Shown: one piece after another, positions 35,170 through 36,173 of the stretch
Layout: each line of letters opens with the position of its first letter
Numbering within the stretch: the stretch's first letter is position 1
Assembly: GCA_036897485.1 (NCBI GenBank)
Contig: JAYMTF010000445.1
Location: 1-36,173 of the forward strand
Length of the DNA: 36,173 nucleotides
Direction: 5' to 3'
Source of the DNA: Pelargonium nanum
Lineage: Eukaryota > Streptophyta > Magnoliopsida > Geraniales > Geraniaceae
Made by a program: the position numbers and the translations under genes
Notes under the pieces: model-generated
What the model saw: only the letters and a program-made list of their open reading frames with translations
Database searches by the model: none
Told to the model about the DNA's origin: nothing

Positions 35170-36173
35170 TTAAGTTGCTTGTGTTTGTAATGTTTTTGGT
35201 TATTTTTCAAGTCTTTAATAGATGATGATGATGATTATTATTTTGTTGGTTTTCAGTTTTATGCTTCTTTTATTTGTGTAAAATGACTTGTGTGTGTTGG
35301 GAGAATAAACTTTGGGATGTCAATTGCATTATCAGAATCTCACATCTAATATGAAATCACCAATTTGACGAAATCGTGAGCAACAAGAGAGAAATAATAT
35401 TACAAAAGTGATGAACCAACTCTAAACATTAATCTAATAACATAAAATTGTCACAATTGTCGGCCGACGACTCCTTTCAAATGGCTTAGCAGGCAAGGGT
35501 GCGCCCCCACAACTTGATATAGTTAGGGTGGGTCTTAGTAAGCAAAATGTTCGCTCCACAATAGTTGAACTGATGTTGACGTTTTGTTCAGTGGCGAGTT
35601 TCACCTCTTACACATATGAGATATTTAATGAACAAAAACACAACCTAATTATTCCAACCTATTTTTTAAGACAACCTGAGATACGAACCACCCTCAACTG
35701 CCCTTGGATCCCCAATACCTAGCAAACCTTGACATGGTTTTCCCACTCGAATTGCGACTGGACATAACCGTTGACTTATCAAACACGCCGAACACATATA
35801 TTACAAGACCCGCGTTGCTTTACTTTTCAAATCCCAACAAAACAAGTAGATGTCGGCAACAAAAAAAAACAAAAGGGTAATCATTGGCTCCCTTCTAGCA
35901 ACTCTATACCCATTGATCAAGTATTTCGTCTCCCTATTCTGTGCCAAACACGGAAGACAGCACAAATACATGAGTTTCTAAAGTTTATTTTCAACATAAA
36001 TTACTACTTATAATTTCATTTCAAATGACTCATACAAATTTGTCACTTAAAACACATAAGATTTATGTGAAATATGAAGAAATATTCGTGTAGTTACGGA
36101 ATACATTACATCTAAATTACTAAAAAAAAATAATATATTTATAATATAATTAATTAAAATAATTATATTTTTA
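35170..36173. other. Terminal AT-rich region without assigned genes
   Basis: Holds the likely 3' UTR of the 34843 gene (AATAAA at 35303-35308) and a short GAT run near 35222. The frames at 35528-35722 and 35771-36013 lack recognisable domains and promoter features. The final 100 bases are almost pure A/T. Confidence 0.55.

Noticed and set aside
35528-36013. Two short plus-strand open frames near the right end
   Set aside because: No recognisable domain, no promoter signal and ordinary length for AT-rich chance frames.

Overview
This is nuclear DNA from a flowering plant, almost certainly a eudicot. It is AT-rich and gene-sparse, with long multi-exon genes, GT-AG introns, plant-type families (a type-B response regulator, a plant Elongator subunit) and plant repeats (Stowaway MITEs, TRIM elements, tRNA-derived SINEs). 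An asterid, possibly Lamiales, is a guess from overall flavour only. All gene models were built by hand: exon ends were chosen at GT/AG sites that keep the reading frame and restore known family sequence, and every model closes in frame.

Layout. 1-1090: upstream DNA with an old TRIM fragment and a site-II type promoter. 1091-9725 (+): a 20-exon kelch-repeat gene of the KLHDC4 type (673 aa). 10324-13180 (-): a type-B cytokinin response regulator closest to ARR11 (5 coding exons, 539 aa), with a tandem TRIM array in its last intron. 13181-16749: long intergenic stretch with another TRIM element and an unassigned open stretch. 16750-19107 (+): a 9-exon gene for a 270 aa protein with signal peptide, C2H2 finger and C-terminal membrane span. 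19912-20278 (-): a dead LINE 3' end. 20400-20472 (+): intact tRNA-Arg(UCU). 21085-25383 (-): ELP3, the catalytic subunit of Elongator (9 exons, 563 aa). 25604-33753 (+): TELO2/TEL2 (13 exons, 1013 aa), divergent from ELP3 across a 220-base spacer. 34843-35169 (+): a small single-exon gene for a 108 aa membrane-anchored protein I do not recognise. 35170-36173: AT-rich, nothing assigned.

How the parts relate. ELP3 and TELO2 share a compact head-to-head promoter carrying two G-boxes and a 22-base near-perfect palindrome. The tRNA-Arg(UCU) gene just beyond the 3' end of ELP3 encodes one of the tRNA species whose wobble uridine Elongator modifies. From memory, the kelch and ELP3 genes are also neighbours in Arabidopsis, so ARR11 and the C2H2 gene may have come between them here. 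All four Stowaway MITEs, one of two SINEs, and two of four TRIM loci lie inside introns. I saw no plainly new multi-gene system. The best candidates for something undescribed are the small 34843 gene, the secretory-pathway C2H2 protein and the ELP3/TELO2 spacer.
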